A stretch of DNA of 64,000 nt from an uncultured Streptomyces sp. (lineage in GTDB: Bacteria > Actinomycetota > Actinomycetes > Streptomycetales > Streptomycetaceae): NCBI RefSeq assembly GCF_947488945.1, contig NZ_CANLBS010000002.1, forward strand, positions 310,001 through 374,000, written 5' to 3'. Positions 53,102 through 61,533 of this stretch are shown here, in pieces. The notes beneath the pieces are model-generated. The model was not told the origin of the DNA and did no database searches. It saw nothing but the letters and a program-made list of their open reading frames with translations. How positions within the stretch are numbered: the first letter of the stretch is position 1; the number at the start of each line of letters is the position of its first letter. A program made the position numbers and the translations under genes.

Positions 53102-54838
53102 ATGAGCGCAGAGGCCCCTTCGGGACGGGTGATCGACGGCCGCTTCACCCTGGTGCGGCGGCTCGGCAGCGGCGGCATGGGCATGGTCTGGCAGGCGTAC
53201 GACATGGCGCTCCACCGGGACGTGGCGCTGAAGGAGGTCCGGCCGCCGGACCCCGCGCTCGCGGAGTACGACCCGGAGGGCGCACGCACGCTCCGGGCCC
53301 GCGTACTGCGGGAGGCGCGCGCGCTCGCCCGCCTCGACCACCCCAACGTGGTGACGATCCACCACATCGTCGACCCCGGCGAGGACGGCTACCCGTGGAT
53401 CGTCATGGAGCTGGTCGCCGGGGCCTCCCTGCACGACCGGCTGGCCGAGGGGCCGATGGAGCCGGCCGACGCGGCCAAGCTGGGCCGGGGCATCCTGGCC
53501 GCGCTGTGCGCCGCCCACGAGGCGGGCATCCAGCACCGGGACGTCAAGCCCGCCAACGTCCTGGTCCGCCCCGATCTGCGGCCGGTGCTCACCGACTTCG
53601 GCATCGCGGCGATCCGTGAGTCCACCAGCCTGACGATGACCGGGGCCCTCGTGGGGTCGCCCGACTACATCGCCCCGGAGCGCATCCGGGGAGTCGAGGG
53701 CGATCCCGCCTCGGACCTGTGGTCGCTCGGGATGATGCTCTACGTCGCCGTCGAGGGGCGCCACCCGCTGCGCAGGGCGAGCACGCTGGCCACCCTCGCC
53801 GCGGTCCTCGACGAGGAGGTGGAGCCGCCGGTCCGGGCCGGTGCGCTGGCACCCGTGCTCCGTGCCCTGCTCACCCGCGACGTCGGGGCCCGCCCCGACG
53901 CACCCGCGCTGGACCGGATGCTGGCGGAGGCGGAGGTCCCGTCGGCCGGCCCGACGCCCACCGTGGTGCTCGGCACCCGCCCCGAGCCGGCGACGCCCTC
54001 CGCCCCAGGCGGCCCCTCCGCCCCCGGTCCCGCGGCCCCCGACCCCCGGATCGCTCCGCCCCGGGACCGGGTGCCCACCGGCCCGCCCCCGTCGCCCGGT
54101 CCCTTCGCCCCGCCCGCCCCCTACGCGGCGGGCCGTCCGGACCGGCGCCCGAGGGGCGTCCGCGCGTGGACGGCGGTGGGTGTGGTGGGTGTGGTGCTGG
54201 CCGCCGGAGGAGCGGTCACCCTGGTCGCGGACCCCTTCTCCTGGAAGTCCGGGGGGTCCGGTGCCGCCTCCGGCCCGTCCGGCGCCCGCACCGGCTCCAC
54301 CGGATCGGTGACCCCGTCACCGAGTGGCCCCGGCGCGGCGGGCGCCACGCCGGCCGGGGACGCGTCCGCCGAGGACGAGGGGCCCGACGACCTCCTCACC
54401 CCGCAGGGCGTGCGGGCGGTCATCGCGGCCCTCAGGCCCCGGATGGGAGGCACCGAGGTCACCGACTTCACGCTGTACGGGGAGTACGCCTCCGCCGAGG
54501 CGCCGCTCCCGGCCAACGCCAAGCTGTACGACAGCTGGGACTACCGGGACGGCCGGGTGACACCGGGCATCATGAAGGGAACGATCGCCTCCGGCGAGAC
54601 CGCGGTCGACCTGCTCTCCATCGACTGGGACGCCCTGCCCGCCCTGCTGCGCACGGCCGAGAAGACGCTCAACATCCCGGAACCGGAGAGCCGTTACCTG
54701 ATCGTCGACCCGTCCTCCCCCTTCCAGGACGACAAGCCCGTGCTCCGGGTGTACGTGTCCGACGCCTACGGCGGGGCGCACCTCACGGCGGGCCTCGACG
54801 GCACCGTCATCGAGAAGAGCCCCCGCGAGACCGGCTGA
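53102..54838 (+). CDS. Eukaryotic-type Ser/Thr protein kinase with extracellular domain
   Basis: 578 residues from ATG 53102. The kinase domain (1-270) is intact: GSGGMGMVWQAYD, catalytic Lys in VALKEV, HRDVKPANVL, DFGIAA and APERIRG. A Pro-rich linker and one membrane helix (AWTAVGVVGVVLAAGGAVTLV) follow, then an extracytoplasmic domain of about 170 residues (VIAALRPRMGGTEVTDFTLYGEYASAEAPL split here, with DSWDYRDG). Unlike the 34557 protein, it should be active. Its ligand and substrates are unknown; it follows ku but has its own start signals. Confidence 0.94.
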   Translation: MSAEAPSGRVIDGRFTLVRRLGSGGMGMVWQAYDMALHRDVALKEVRPPDPALAEYDPEGARTLRARVLREARALARLDHPNVVTIHHIVDPGEDGYPWIVMELVAGASLHDRLAEGPMEPADAAKLGRGILAALCAAHEAGIQHRDVKPANVLVRPDLRPVLTDFGIAAIRESTSLTMTGALVGSPDYIAPERIRGVEGDPASDLWSLGMMLYVAVEGRHPLRRASTLATLAAVLDEEVEPPVRAGALAPVLRALLTRDVGARPDAPALDRMLAEAEVPSAGPTPTVVLGTRPEPATPSAPGGPSAPGPAAPDPRIAPPRDRVPTGPPPSPGPFAPPAPYAAGRPDRRPRGVRAWTAVGVVGVVLAAGGAVTLVADPFSWKSGGSGAASGPSGARTGSTGSVTPSPSGPGAAGATPAGDASAEDEGPDDLLTPQGVRAVIAALRPRMGGTEVTDFTLYGEYASAEAPLPANAKLYDSWDYRDGRVTPGIMKGTIASGETAVDLLSIDWDALPALLRTAEKTLNIPEPESRYLIVDPSSPFQDDKPVLRVYVSDAYGGAHLTAGLDGTVIEKSPRETG

Positions 54839-54848
54839 CCGGTCCACC

Positions 54849-54898
54849 CACGGCCCGAGCGGCACCGGCCCACCACGGCCCGAGCGGAACCGGCCCAC
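54849..54898. repeat. 25-bp tandem repeat, two copies
   Basis: A unit beginning CACGGCCCGAGCGG is repeated head to tail (54849-54873 and 54874-54898) with one C/A difference. It lies between the convergent kinase and proline-rich membrane protein genes. Confidence 0.8.
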
Positions 54899-54955
54899 CC
54901 ACGGGACCCTGGGCGGCACCGGCCCGCTCCACCGCCGACTGCCGTCATCCGGCGT

Positions 54956-56965
54956 TCACCGCACCACCCGCCCGTCCGCGCGCCCGCCGGGAGCGGAGAC
55001 GGTGCCGACCGGGTCGAAGTCCGGGATGTCGAGCCCGCCGAACGGGTCCTCGGAGACCAGGTAGGTGCAACTGGTGTAGGTGTAACCGGACTCGATCTTC
55101 GCCCCGTCCGTGTAGCTGTCCACACTCGCGGACGCGCCCGTCCCGTGCTTGTACAGGAAGTGGTAGTCGCCGGCGGGCAGCCGGAGCCGCACCTTGGGGT
55201 AGCTCTTGCCGCTCGCCTTGCAGGCCCGGCTCGATCCCGTCGCCGCGTCGTACCGCGCGCAACTCCCGCACGCCTTCAGCGAGACGGTGCCGGTGACCGG
55301 GCCGGTGTAGAGGATCTCCACCGCGTTCGGCGCGTCGTTGCTGATGACCAGCTCCATCGTGGGGCCGCCCGGCGCCTTCGCCGGCGGCAGCTTCCGCCCG
55401 GCGGCGGGCCGGTCCTCGGCTATCTCGGCGGCGATGGCGACCTTGCGGGCGTGCGAGCGCCGGTCGTCGCTCGGGTACTTCTCAGCGAACTCCGTCAGCG
55501 TGGTGCGGGCCTCGGTGAACTTGTCGTCCTCGAACTCGTCCAGGCCGCAGGCGTACACCCCGTCCCGCACGCCCCGGTCCGCCTGCGCGCCGGCCTTGGC
55601 CCCGGTGTCGCCGGGCAGCCCGGCGGCCGTCGTGGAGATGGACTCCAGCACCGTCGTCGTCGCACAGGGGTCGTCCCCGCCGAGGGCGTCCACCTGCTCC
55701 TGTATCCGTGCGGCGACGGCCGGGCCGACCTTCCCGGCCTGCTCCGAGTCGGGGAAGGTGCGCAGCAGTTCACCCAGCTCGCCGCCGCCCGTCGCCCCGG
55801 TGTCCTCGCCGAGCCTGGACAGCCCGCAGTCGTAGAGCGAGTCGGCGAGCGGGCCGTTCGGCCACGTCTTGAGGTCGCCGAGGAGCGCGGCGTCCACGGT
55901 GTTCGGCAGCGTCCGCAGGTACGTCAGCGGCTCGACCGCCGTGCAGTACTCCTTGTTCCGGTAGGGCGTGGCGACCGCCTCGTAGTACGTCTTCAGGTGC
56001 GCCGGGACCTGCTTCCCCGCCCGGGAGCCGGCGTGCTTCTCGCCCAGGTCCCGGTAGACGGCGAGCGCCGATCCGAACTCCCGCTTCACCGCGGCGAACG
56101 GCTTGGCGGCGGCGGTCTCCACCATGTCGTCCGCGTCGTGCAGCCGGTCGAGCAGCATCTCCTCCACGGCTTCGTCGTGCGCGGAGCGGTACAGCAGCGT
56201 GCCGCCCAGCGGGGCCGCCAGCAGGACGAGCCCCAGCGCGGCGGCCAGCACCGGCTTCCACGACCCCGCCACCGGGGTGCGGCGGGCCGTACGGGCCCCG
56301 TCCACGGCCGCCACCAGCAGCACCAGGACGTAGCCCGCCAGCCAGCCCGCCGGCACCCCGTCCGGGTCGGCCGGGAAGGCGACCAGTAGCAGGATCACCG
56401 TGGCCGCCAGACAGGCCGCGGCCCTGAGCCACGCACGGGTCAGGAGGTAACCGAGCCCCAGTCCGGAGAGGTTGAGCAGCCCGGCGGCGGCGCTCCGCAG
56501 CGCGGCGCCCGGCGGCGGCGGCCCCTGCGGCGGCGGCGCGGCCGGAAGCGGCGGAGGCACCGGCACGGGGCCGGGAGGGGGCGGAACCGGTCCCGTGGGC
56601 GGCGGGACCGGACCGGAACCGGGCACGGCGTGGCCGGGCTGTCCGTGGTCGGGCGACCCGTGGTCGGGCGACCGGTAGGCGGGTGATCCGTAGGCGGGCG
56701 GGCCGAAGCCGGCCGGCGGCCCGGCGGGCGGCGGCGGGACCGGCGCCCGGGGCTCGGGAGACGGCGGGGGTGGTCCGGCCGGCGCGGGATCGGGAGGATC
56801 TCCCGGAAGTCCGCGCTCACCCTCACCGCCCGCACCGGACCGCGTCCCGGCCTCCGGCACCGCGTCCCGCGCCTCCGGCACGGCATCGCGCGCCCCCGGC
56901 ACCGCGTCCTGCGGGCCGTCCTCCGGGCCGCCGGGCGTTCTCGCGGACCCATTCCCCGACTCCAT
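54956..56965 (-). CDS. Large proline-rich membrane protein with extracytoplasmic domain
   Basis: 669 residues from ATG 56965 (GGGGGGACC upstream); the longer in-frame start would extend into the glyA leader. Residues 1-160 are Pro/Gly/Ala-rich with DAVPGARDAVPEARDAVPEA repeats. Helices (AAACLAATVILLLVAFP, GWLAGYVLVLLVAAVDGA, VLAAALGLVLLAAPLGG) form the membrane part, followed by a helical, Cys-containing outer domain and a C-terminal beta domain with paired Cys (KACGSCARYDAATGSSRAC). No family name is certain. It is convergent with the kinase at 53102. Confidence 0.75.
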   Translation of the reverse strand: MESGNGSARTPGGPEDGPQDAVPGARDAVPEARDAVPEAGTRSGAGGEGERGLPGDPPDPAPAGPPPPSPEPRAPVPPPPAGPPAGFGPPAYGSPAYRSPDHGSPDHGQPGHAVPGSGPVPPPTGPVPPPPGPVPVPPPLPAAPPPQGPPPPGAALRSAAAGLLNLSGLGLGYLLTRAWLRAAACLAATVILLLVAFPADPDGVPAGWLAGYVLVLLVAAVDGARTARRTPVAGSWKPVLAAALGLVLLAAPLGGTLLYRSAHDEAVEEMLLDRLHDADDMVETAAAKPFAAVKREFGSALAVYRDLGEKHAGSRAGKQVPAHLKTYYEAVATPYRNKEYCTAVEPLTYLRTLPNTVDAALLGDLKTWPNGPLADSLYDCGLSRLGEDTGATGGGELGELLRTFPDSEQAGKVGPAVAARIQEQVDALGGDDPCATTTVLESISTTAAGLPGDTGAKAGAQADRGVRDGVYACGLDEFEDDKFTEARTTLTEFAEKYPSDDRRSHARKVAIAAEIAEDRPAAGRKLPPAKAPGGPTMELVISNDAPNAVEILYTGPVTGTVSLKACGSCARYDAATGSSRACKASGKSYPKVRLRLPAGDYHFLYKHGTGASASVDSYTDGAKIESGYTYTSCTYLVSEDPFGGLDIPDFDPVGTVSAPGGRADGRVVR

Positions 56966-57165
56966 ACGGTCCCCCCACCGTTGAGCCACCACACGTCCCC
57001 TGCACTCTGCCCGCCCCCGGTGCCGTTCACGCGTCACTCGTCCGCGTGATGTGGGGCGCGCGGGCGGCCGACGGCCGGAGCGGCGCCCCGTCCGCCCCAC
57101 GAATCCGGCCCGCCGCGCGGCGGCGCCCGTAACTCCCGGTGCCGCCGCGCCCCCGCCGGTACAGT

Positions 57166-57290
57166 GCGCCGTGCCGCGACTGGCGCGCGCCCCGCAGAGG
57201 CGCTGCGTGGAACCGACCACGAGGGAGCGGCACGACCCCGGCGCGTCCGGGGACCATCGCCGGAGGCCGTCCGCCTGGGCATCCGGGTCC
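57166..57290 (+). promoter_or_regulatory. ZTP (pfl) riboswitch in the glyA leader
   Basis: The core of the ZTP/ZMP aptamer is visible. P1 is CGTGCCGC (57170-57177) with GCGGCACG (57227-57234). The conserved ACTGGCG follows P1, a GTGG/CCAC stem encloses AACCGA, the invariant GGGAGCGG precedes the P1 closing strand, and the pseudoknot strand CCGCCTGGGC is at 57271-57280. Downstream, CCGGGTC (57283-57289) can pair with GACCCGG (57308-57314), whose 3' end enters the Shine-Dalgarno GGGAGG (57313-57318). ZTP riboswitches turn on glyA and related folate genes when 10-formyl-tetrahydrofolate is scarce. Confidence 0.88.
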
Positions 57291-57323
57291 ATGCCGCACG
57301 AGCGGCCGACCCGGGAGGATCCC

Positions 57324-58673
57324 GTGACCGTACCCGTACCGCCCCCGCCCGTCCCCCGTACGCCTGCCGCGCCGCCCCGCGACGCCGTCGCCGTGCCGGG
57401 TCCGCCGCTCGCCGTGCGCCATCCCGCGCTCGCGGCGGCCGACCCCGAACTGGCCGCACTGGTGACCGCCGAGGAGCGGTTGCAGGCGGACACGCTGCGG
57501 CTGATCCCCAGCGAGAACTACGTCTCCGCCGCCGTCCTGGAGGCCACCGGCACGGTCCTCCAGAACAAGTACTCGGAGGGCTACCCCGGCAAGCGGTACT
57601 ACGAAGGCCAGCAGGTCGTCGACCAGGTGGAGTCGCTGGCGATCGAGCGGGCCACCGCCCTGTTCGGCATGGACCACGCCAACGTGCAGCCGTACTCGGG
57701 CTCCCCCGCCAACCTCGCCGTCTACCTCGCCTTCATGGAGCCGGGCGACACCGTGCTCGGCATGTCCCTGCCGATGGGCGGCCACCTCACCCACGGCTGG
57801 GGCGTCTCGGCGACCGGCACCTGGTTCCGCGGGGTGCGCTACGGCGTCCGCCGCGACACCGGCCGGGTCGACCTCGACGAGGTGCGCGACCTGGCGCTGG
57901 CCGAGCGGCCCAAGGTGATCTTCTGCGGTGGCACCGCCGTCCCGCGCACGGTCGACTTCGCCGGGTTCGCCGCGATCGCGCGGGAGACCGGCGCGCTGCT
58001 CGTCGCGGACGTCGCCCACATCGCGGGGCTGATCGCGGGCGGGGCGCACCCGTCCCCGGCCCCGTACGCCGACGTCGTCTCCACCACCACCCACAAGACC
58101 CTGCGCGGACCGCGCGGCGCGATGCTGCTCAGCAAGGCCGAGCACGCCCGCGCCATCGACCGGGCCGTCTTCCCCGGCCTCCAGGGCGGCCCGCACAACC
58201 AGACCACCGCCGCCATCGCGGTGGCGCTGAAGGAGGCGGCGGGGAAGGACTTCGCCGCGTACGCCCGGCAGGTGGTCGCCAACGCCCGCGCGCTCGGGCA
58301 GGAGTTGGCGGCGCGCGGCTTCGACCTGGTGTCCGGTGGCACCGACAACCATCTGCTGCTGGTGGACCTCACCGCGAAGGACGTTCCGGGGAAGGTCGCG
58401 GCCAAGGCCCTGGACCGCGCGGGCATCGTCGTCAACCACAACACCGTGCCGTTCGACCCCCGCAAGCCGTTCGACCCGTCCGGCATCCGGCTCGGCACCC
58501 CCGCCCTCACCTCGCGGGGCGTGCCCCGCTCGGCGATGCCGGCCGTCGCCGGCTGGATCGACCGGGCGGTCACCGCCGCGCGGACCGGGGACGAGCCGGC
58601 CCTCGCGGCCGTCCGTGCCGAGGTGAAGGACCTGCTGGACGCCTACCCGGCCCCCGGCCTGCCCGTCGGCTGA
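57324..58673 (+). CDS. glyA: Serine hydroxymethyltransferase (GlyA)
   Basis: 449 residues from GTG 57324 with GGGAGG six bases upstream, just after the riboswitch. A proline-rich N-terminus (VPVPPPPVPRTPAAPP) precedes the PLP fold: RLIPSENYVS, NKYSEGYPGKRYYEG, VQPYSGSPANLAVY, and STTTHKTLRGPRG with the PLP lysine. It interconverts serine and glycine and makes 5,10-methylene-tetrahydrofolate. The N-terminal tail is longer than in core GlyA proteins and suggests a second glyA copy in the genome. Controlled by the ZTP riboswitch; ends at a strong terminator. Confidence 0.95.
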   Translation: MTVPVPPPPVPRTPAAPPRDAVAVPGPPLAVRHPALAAADPELAALVTAEERLQADTLRLIPSENYVSAAVLEATGTVLQNKYSEGYPGKRYYEGQQVVDQVESLAIERATALFGMDHANVQPYSGSPANLAVYLAFMEPGDTVLGMSLPMGGHLTHGWGVSATGTWFRGVRYGVRRDTGRVDLDEVRDLALAERPKVIFCGGTAVPRTVDFAGFAAIARETGALLVADVAHIAGLIAGGAHPSPAPYADVVSTTTHKTLRGPRGAMLLSKAEHARAIDRAVFPGLQGGPHNQTTAAIAVALKEAAGKDFAAYARQVVANARALGQELAARGFDLVSGGTDNHLLLVDLTAKDVPGKVAAKALDRAGIVVNHNTVPFDPRKPFDPSGIRLGTPALTSRGVPRSAMPAVAGWIDRAVTAARTGDEPALAAVRAEVKDLLDAYPAPGLPVG

Positions 58674-58688
58674 GAACCCGCACCCCCC

Positions 58689-58721
58689 GATCCGGTGCCG
58701 GGAGCCGCCCGGCACCGGATC
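58689..58721 (+). terminator. Perfect 14-bp hairpin, glyA terminator
   Basis: GATCCGGTGCCGGG (58689-58702) pairs with CCCGGCACCGGATC (58708-58721), five-base loop, 16 bp after the stop. Confidence 0.9.
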
Positions 58722-58917
58722 CGTGCCGGGCGGTCCCGGGAGCCGCCCCGCGCGCCCGTTCGTCCGGCACGCCGCCCCCGCCCGAGCGCGCGCCCCCCGC
58801 CCGACCGCACCCCCCGCGTCACTTTCCGTGAATCCCTGCCCTACGCCCGCTTGCCGACGGACCGCTTCTGAGGTCAGTGTCCTGTCACGCACTGGTCGTT
58901 CACGAAAGAGGCGCACT

Positions 58918-60210
58918 ATGCACACGGAAGAGTTCAGCGGCACCGGCCCGGCCGTCCAGCGATGCCCGTACCGGCTCGATCCCGCCGGGGGCGACATCCA
59001 GGGCGAGGCGGCCCTGATCCGTGCGGCGGGTTCGGCCGCCCGGATCGAGCTGCCCGGCGGGGTTCCCGCCTGGGGCGTGGCCGACCCCGCCGTCATCACC
59101 CGGCTGCTGACCTCGCCGGCCGTCTCCAAGGACGCCGACCAGCACTGGCCGGCCTGGATCGAGGGGGAGGTCGGTCCGGACTGGTCGCTCGCCCTCTGGG
59201 TGTCCATACGCTCGATGTTCACGGCGTACGGCCCCGATCACACCCGGCTGCGCAAGCTCGTCTCCGGCGCTTTCACCGCCCACCGCACCAAGGCGCTGGC
59301 CCCCGCCGTCGACCGGATAGCCGCCGAACTGCTCGACGAACTGGCCACCGCGGACCCCTACGAGCCGGTCGACCTGCGCGCCCGCTACGCCGGGCCGCTG
59401 CCCGCACGGGTCATCTGCGAACTCTTCGGCGTCCCGCTCGCCAGCCGGGACCGCCTCTGCACCCTGTTCGACGCCCTGTTCAGCACCGCGACCGCACCCG
59501 AGGAGGTGCAGATCCACGCCGCGGAGCTGTACGGGATACTCCACGAACTCGTCGCCGCCAAGCGCGCCGAACCCGCCGACGACCTGGCCGGCGCACTCGT
59601 CGCCATCCAGCGGGAGGGGATCGAACGCGGGGACCCGCGCCCGCTCGAAGACCAGGAACTCCTGGACACTCTCGTCCACTTCCTCTCCGCCGGGTACGAG
59701 ACGACGATCAACCTCGTCGACCACGCGGTGCACGCCCTGCTCACCCACCCCGAACAACTCGAACTGGTCCGTACCGGCGCGGCGACCTGGGGCGACGTGA
59801 TCGAGGAGACCCTGCGCTGGGAGCCCGCGGCGGCCAACCTGATGCTGCGGTACGCCGTCGAGGACATCGACCTGGGCGACGTGGTGATCCCCCGCGGCGA
59901 CGCCCTCGTCATGGCGGTGGCGGGCGCCGGGCGCGACCAGGAGGTGCACGGCGTCGACGCCCACCTCTTCGACATCACCCGCCCCACCCGCCGCGACCAC
60001 CTGGCCTTCGGCCACGGCGTCCACCACTGCCTGGGCGCCCCGCTGGCCCGGATGGAGGGCGTCATCGCGCTCTCCGCGCTGTTCGCCCGCTTCCCGGACC
60101 TGGAACTGGCCGTACCCTCCGACACCCTGCGCCCGGTCCGGTCCTTCATCTCCAACGGCCACCAGCACCTGCCCGTGCGCACCGGGAAGGCGAGCGCTCC
60201 GCTCGGCTGA
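58918..60210 (+). CDS. Cytochrome P450 linked to a butyrolactone cassette
   Basis: 430 residues from ATG 58918 (AAAGAGG upstream). All P450 landmarks are there: I-helix LSAGYETTINL (AGYET), ExxR in EETLRW, and the haem loop FGHGVHHCLGAPLAR with the Cys ligand. Soluble, class I type; needs ferredoxin and reductase partners that are not encoded here. It is convergent with the afsA-like gene, with a terminator between them. In S. rochei and S. avermitilis a P450 (SrrP, Cyp17) finishes butenolide signal molecules next to such genes, so a role in tailoring a signal is a reasonable inference. Confidence 0.93.
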   Translation: MHTEEFSGTGPAVQRCPYRLDPAGGDIQGEAALIRAAGSAARIELPGGVPAWGVADPAVITRLLTSPAVSKDADQHWPAWIEGEVGPDWSLALWVSIRSMFTAYGPDHTRLRKLVSGAFTAHRTKALAPAVDRIAAELLDELATADPYEPVDLRARYAGPLPARVICELFGVPLASRDRLCTLFDALFSTATAPEEVQIHAAELYGILHELVAAKRAEPADDLAGALVAIQREGIERGDPRPLEDQELLDTLVHFLSAGYETTINLVDHAVHALLTHPEQLELVRTGAATWGDVIEETLRWEPAAANLMLRYAVEDIDLGDVVIPRGDALVMAVAGAGRDQEVHGVDAHLFDITRPTRRDHLAFGHGVHHCLGAPLARMEGVIALSALFARFPDLELAVPSDTLRPVRSFISNGHQHLPVRTGKASAPLG

Positions 60211-60229
60211 ACCGGACGGCACGGCACGC

Positions 60230-60261
60230 GGCGGGGCGGCCCGGTCGAAGGCCGCCCCGCC
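60230..60261. terminator. Perfect 12-bp hairpin between the P450 and afsA-like genes
   Basis: GGCGGGGCGGCC (60230-60241) pairs with GGCCGCCCCGCC (60250-60261) around an eight-base loop; usable from both sides. Confidence 0.85.
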
Positions 60262-60265
60262 CCGC

Positions 60266-61243
60266 TCAGTCCGGTACGAGCACGCCCTCGACGACGCTCC
60301 GGAACACCACCGCGCCGCGCTGCCGACCGGTCAGCTCGACGGCCGGCATCCCCGCCGTCAAGATCCCGGACAGGACCCCGGGGTCCCCGGACGCCGGGGG
60401 AGCGGTGAGGCCGGCGCCCGGCGGCAGCGGCGGCACCGCGCGCGCCTCGATCCAGCACGGCGCGTCGAACTCCACGTACCGGTCGGCGTACATCGCCGTC
60501 GACACCGGGCACCATCCGGTCCCGGCGCCGCCGGTCCGCTCCCGAATGAACGCGAACGCGGCCTGGTGGACCGCCTCCATGATCACCAGACCCGGCACAT
60601 GGTCCACCGGGTGGTCGATCAGCGCCGGATTGCCGGTGTCGGGGATCAGCTCCCAGCAGTGGGGCCGTTCCGAGGGGCCGAGGACCACCTCGTCCGGCGT
60701 GTGCCGACCGGTCGCCGACGGGGGCACGGGGAAAGGGCGGGGCCCCGGCCGGGACTCCAGCCGGGGCCCGCGCAGTCTGCGGTATCCGCGGTCGGACACC
60801 CAGGAGAAGCTGGAATCACTGGTCAGGAAGGTGGTGCCGCGCTGGATCAGGGAAATGGCCACCCGGACGGCGTTGCGCGCCGTCCAGGTGCAGGACGCCT
60901 CCGCGCGCAGTGGCGAGAGATCCGTCCGGTGCCGGGGATCGACGGCATAGGTGAGGTCGTTCATCAGGAAGTGGTGGGAAGGGCCGATGGCGAACTCGGT
61001 GTGCGCCAGGGCGAGTCCGATCTGGCGCAATGTCTGCGCGATCAGCATGTGGTGGTGCACGCTGCCCCGGGCGGGTCCGAAGAAGAGGTGCGGACCCGAC
61101 CAGTCGAGGTCGAGGGTGTAGGCGTCGTCGCCCATCGCGCGCAGGCCGCGGACGAGGACGTCCCGGTCGGCGGCGCGGTGCGCCACGGCGGCGGTGAAAC
61201 CCGTCCGGACGTCCGGGGCGCCGGTCCCCGGAGCCGGGCTCAT
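60266..61243 (-). CDS. AfsA/ScbA-family gamma-butyrolactone biosynthesis protein
   Basis: 325 residues, standard length for the family. Two hot-dog-like repeats: HHHMLIAQTLRQIGLALAH with IGPSHHFLMNDLTY in the first half, and DHVPGLVIMEAVHQAAFAF with YADRYVEFDAPCWIEARAV in the second. AfsA joins a beta-ketoacyl chain to dihydroxyacetone phosphate, the first committed step to A-factor-like signals. It is divergent from a ScbR-type receptor gene, which probably controls it. No dedicated ketoreductase (BarS/ScbB type) is in the window. There is no strong Shine-Dalgarno at the ATG. Confidence 0.92.
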   Translation of the reverse strand: MSPAPGTGAPDVRTGFTAAVAHRAADRDVLVRGLRAMGDDAYTLDLDWSGPHLFFGPARGSVHHHMLIAQTLRQIGLALAHTEFAIGPSHHFLMNDLTYAVDPRHRTDLSPLRAEASCTWTARNAVRVAISLIQRGTTFLTSDSSFSWVSDRGYRRLRGPRLESRPGPRPFPVPPSATGRHTPDEVVLGPSERPHCWELIPDTGNPALIDHPVDHVPGLVIMEAVHQAAFAFIRERTGGAGTGWCPVSTAMYADRYVEFDAPCWIEARAVPPLPPGAGLTAPPASGDPGVLSGILTAGMPAVELTGRQRGAVVFRSVVEGVLVPD

Positions 61244-61449
61244 CGGGTGGTCCGGGCGGAACGCCGGGACAGCGGGCCGGAACGAATCGCTCCGGTGGTT
61301 TCTCGCACGGGGGATGTACCTCCTGGAGTAGAAGGAAGCCGCAGGTGGGGCGAGTTGTCAGGGTGTACGGTCCCGCCGGGGGCGAGGCGCGACGCCCCAT
61401 GCGCGCGGGCGGTGCGGCGGTTCGAACTGGAGGCCGCCGCCGCGGGTGC

Positions 61450-61476
61450 CATAGAATACGGACCAGCCGGTTTCTT
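61450..61476 (+). promoter_or_regulatory. Promoter and ARE-like site of the receptor gene
   Basis: TAGAAT (61451-61456) is a good -10, about 75 bp before the receptor ATG, with a weak -35 (CTGGAG near 61427). The ACC-AGCC-GGTTTCTT stretch that follows resembles autoregulatory elements bound by butyrolactone receptors. A related GGTTTCTC half lies at 61297-61304, closer to the divergent afsA-like gene. Confidence 0.5.
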
Positions 61477-61533
61477 GAGGGGAACGTGCCGGACGCACTG
61501 AGCCCCGTCAGGCGCATCGTCAGGAGATCCCGA

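Noticed and set aside
56966..57323. Glycine riboswitch upstream of glyA
   Set aside because: The tandem glycine aptamer pattern is absent; the ACTGGCG, GGGAGCGG and CCGCCTGGGC elements fit the ZTP class.
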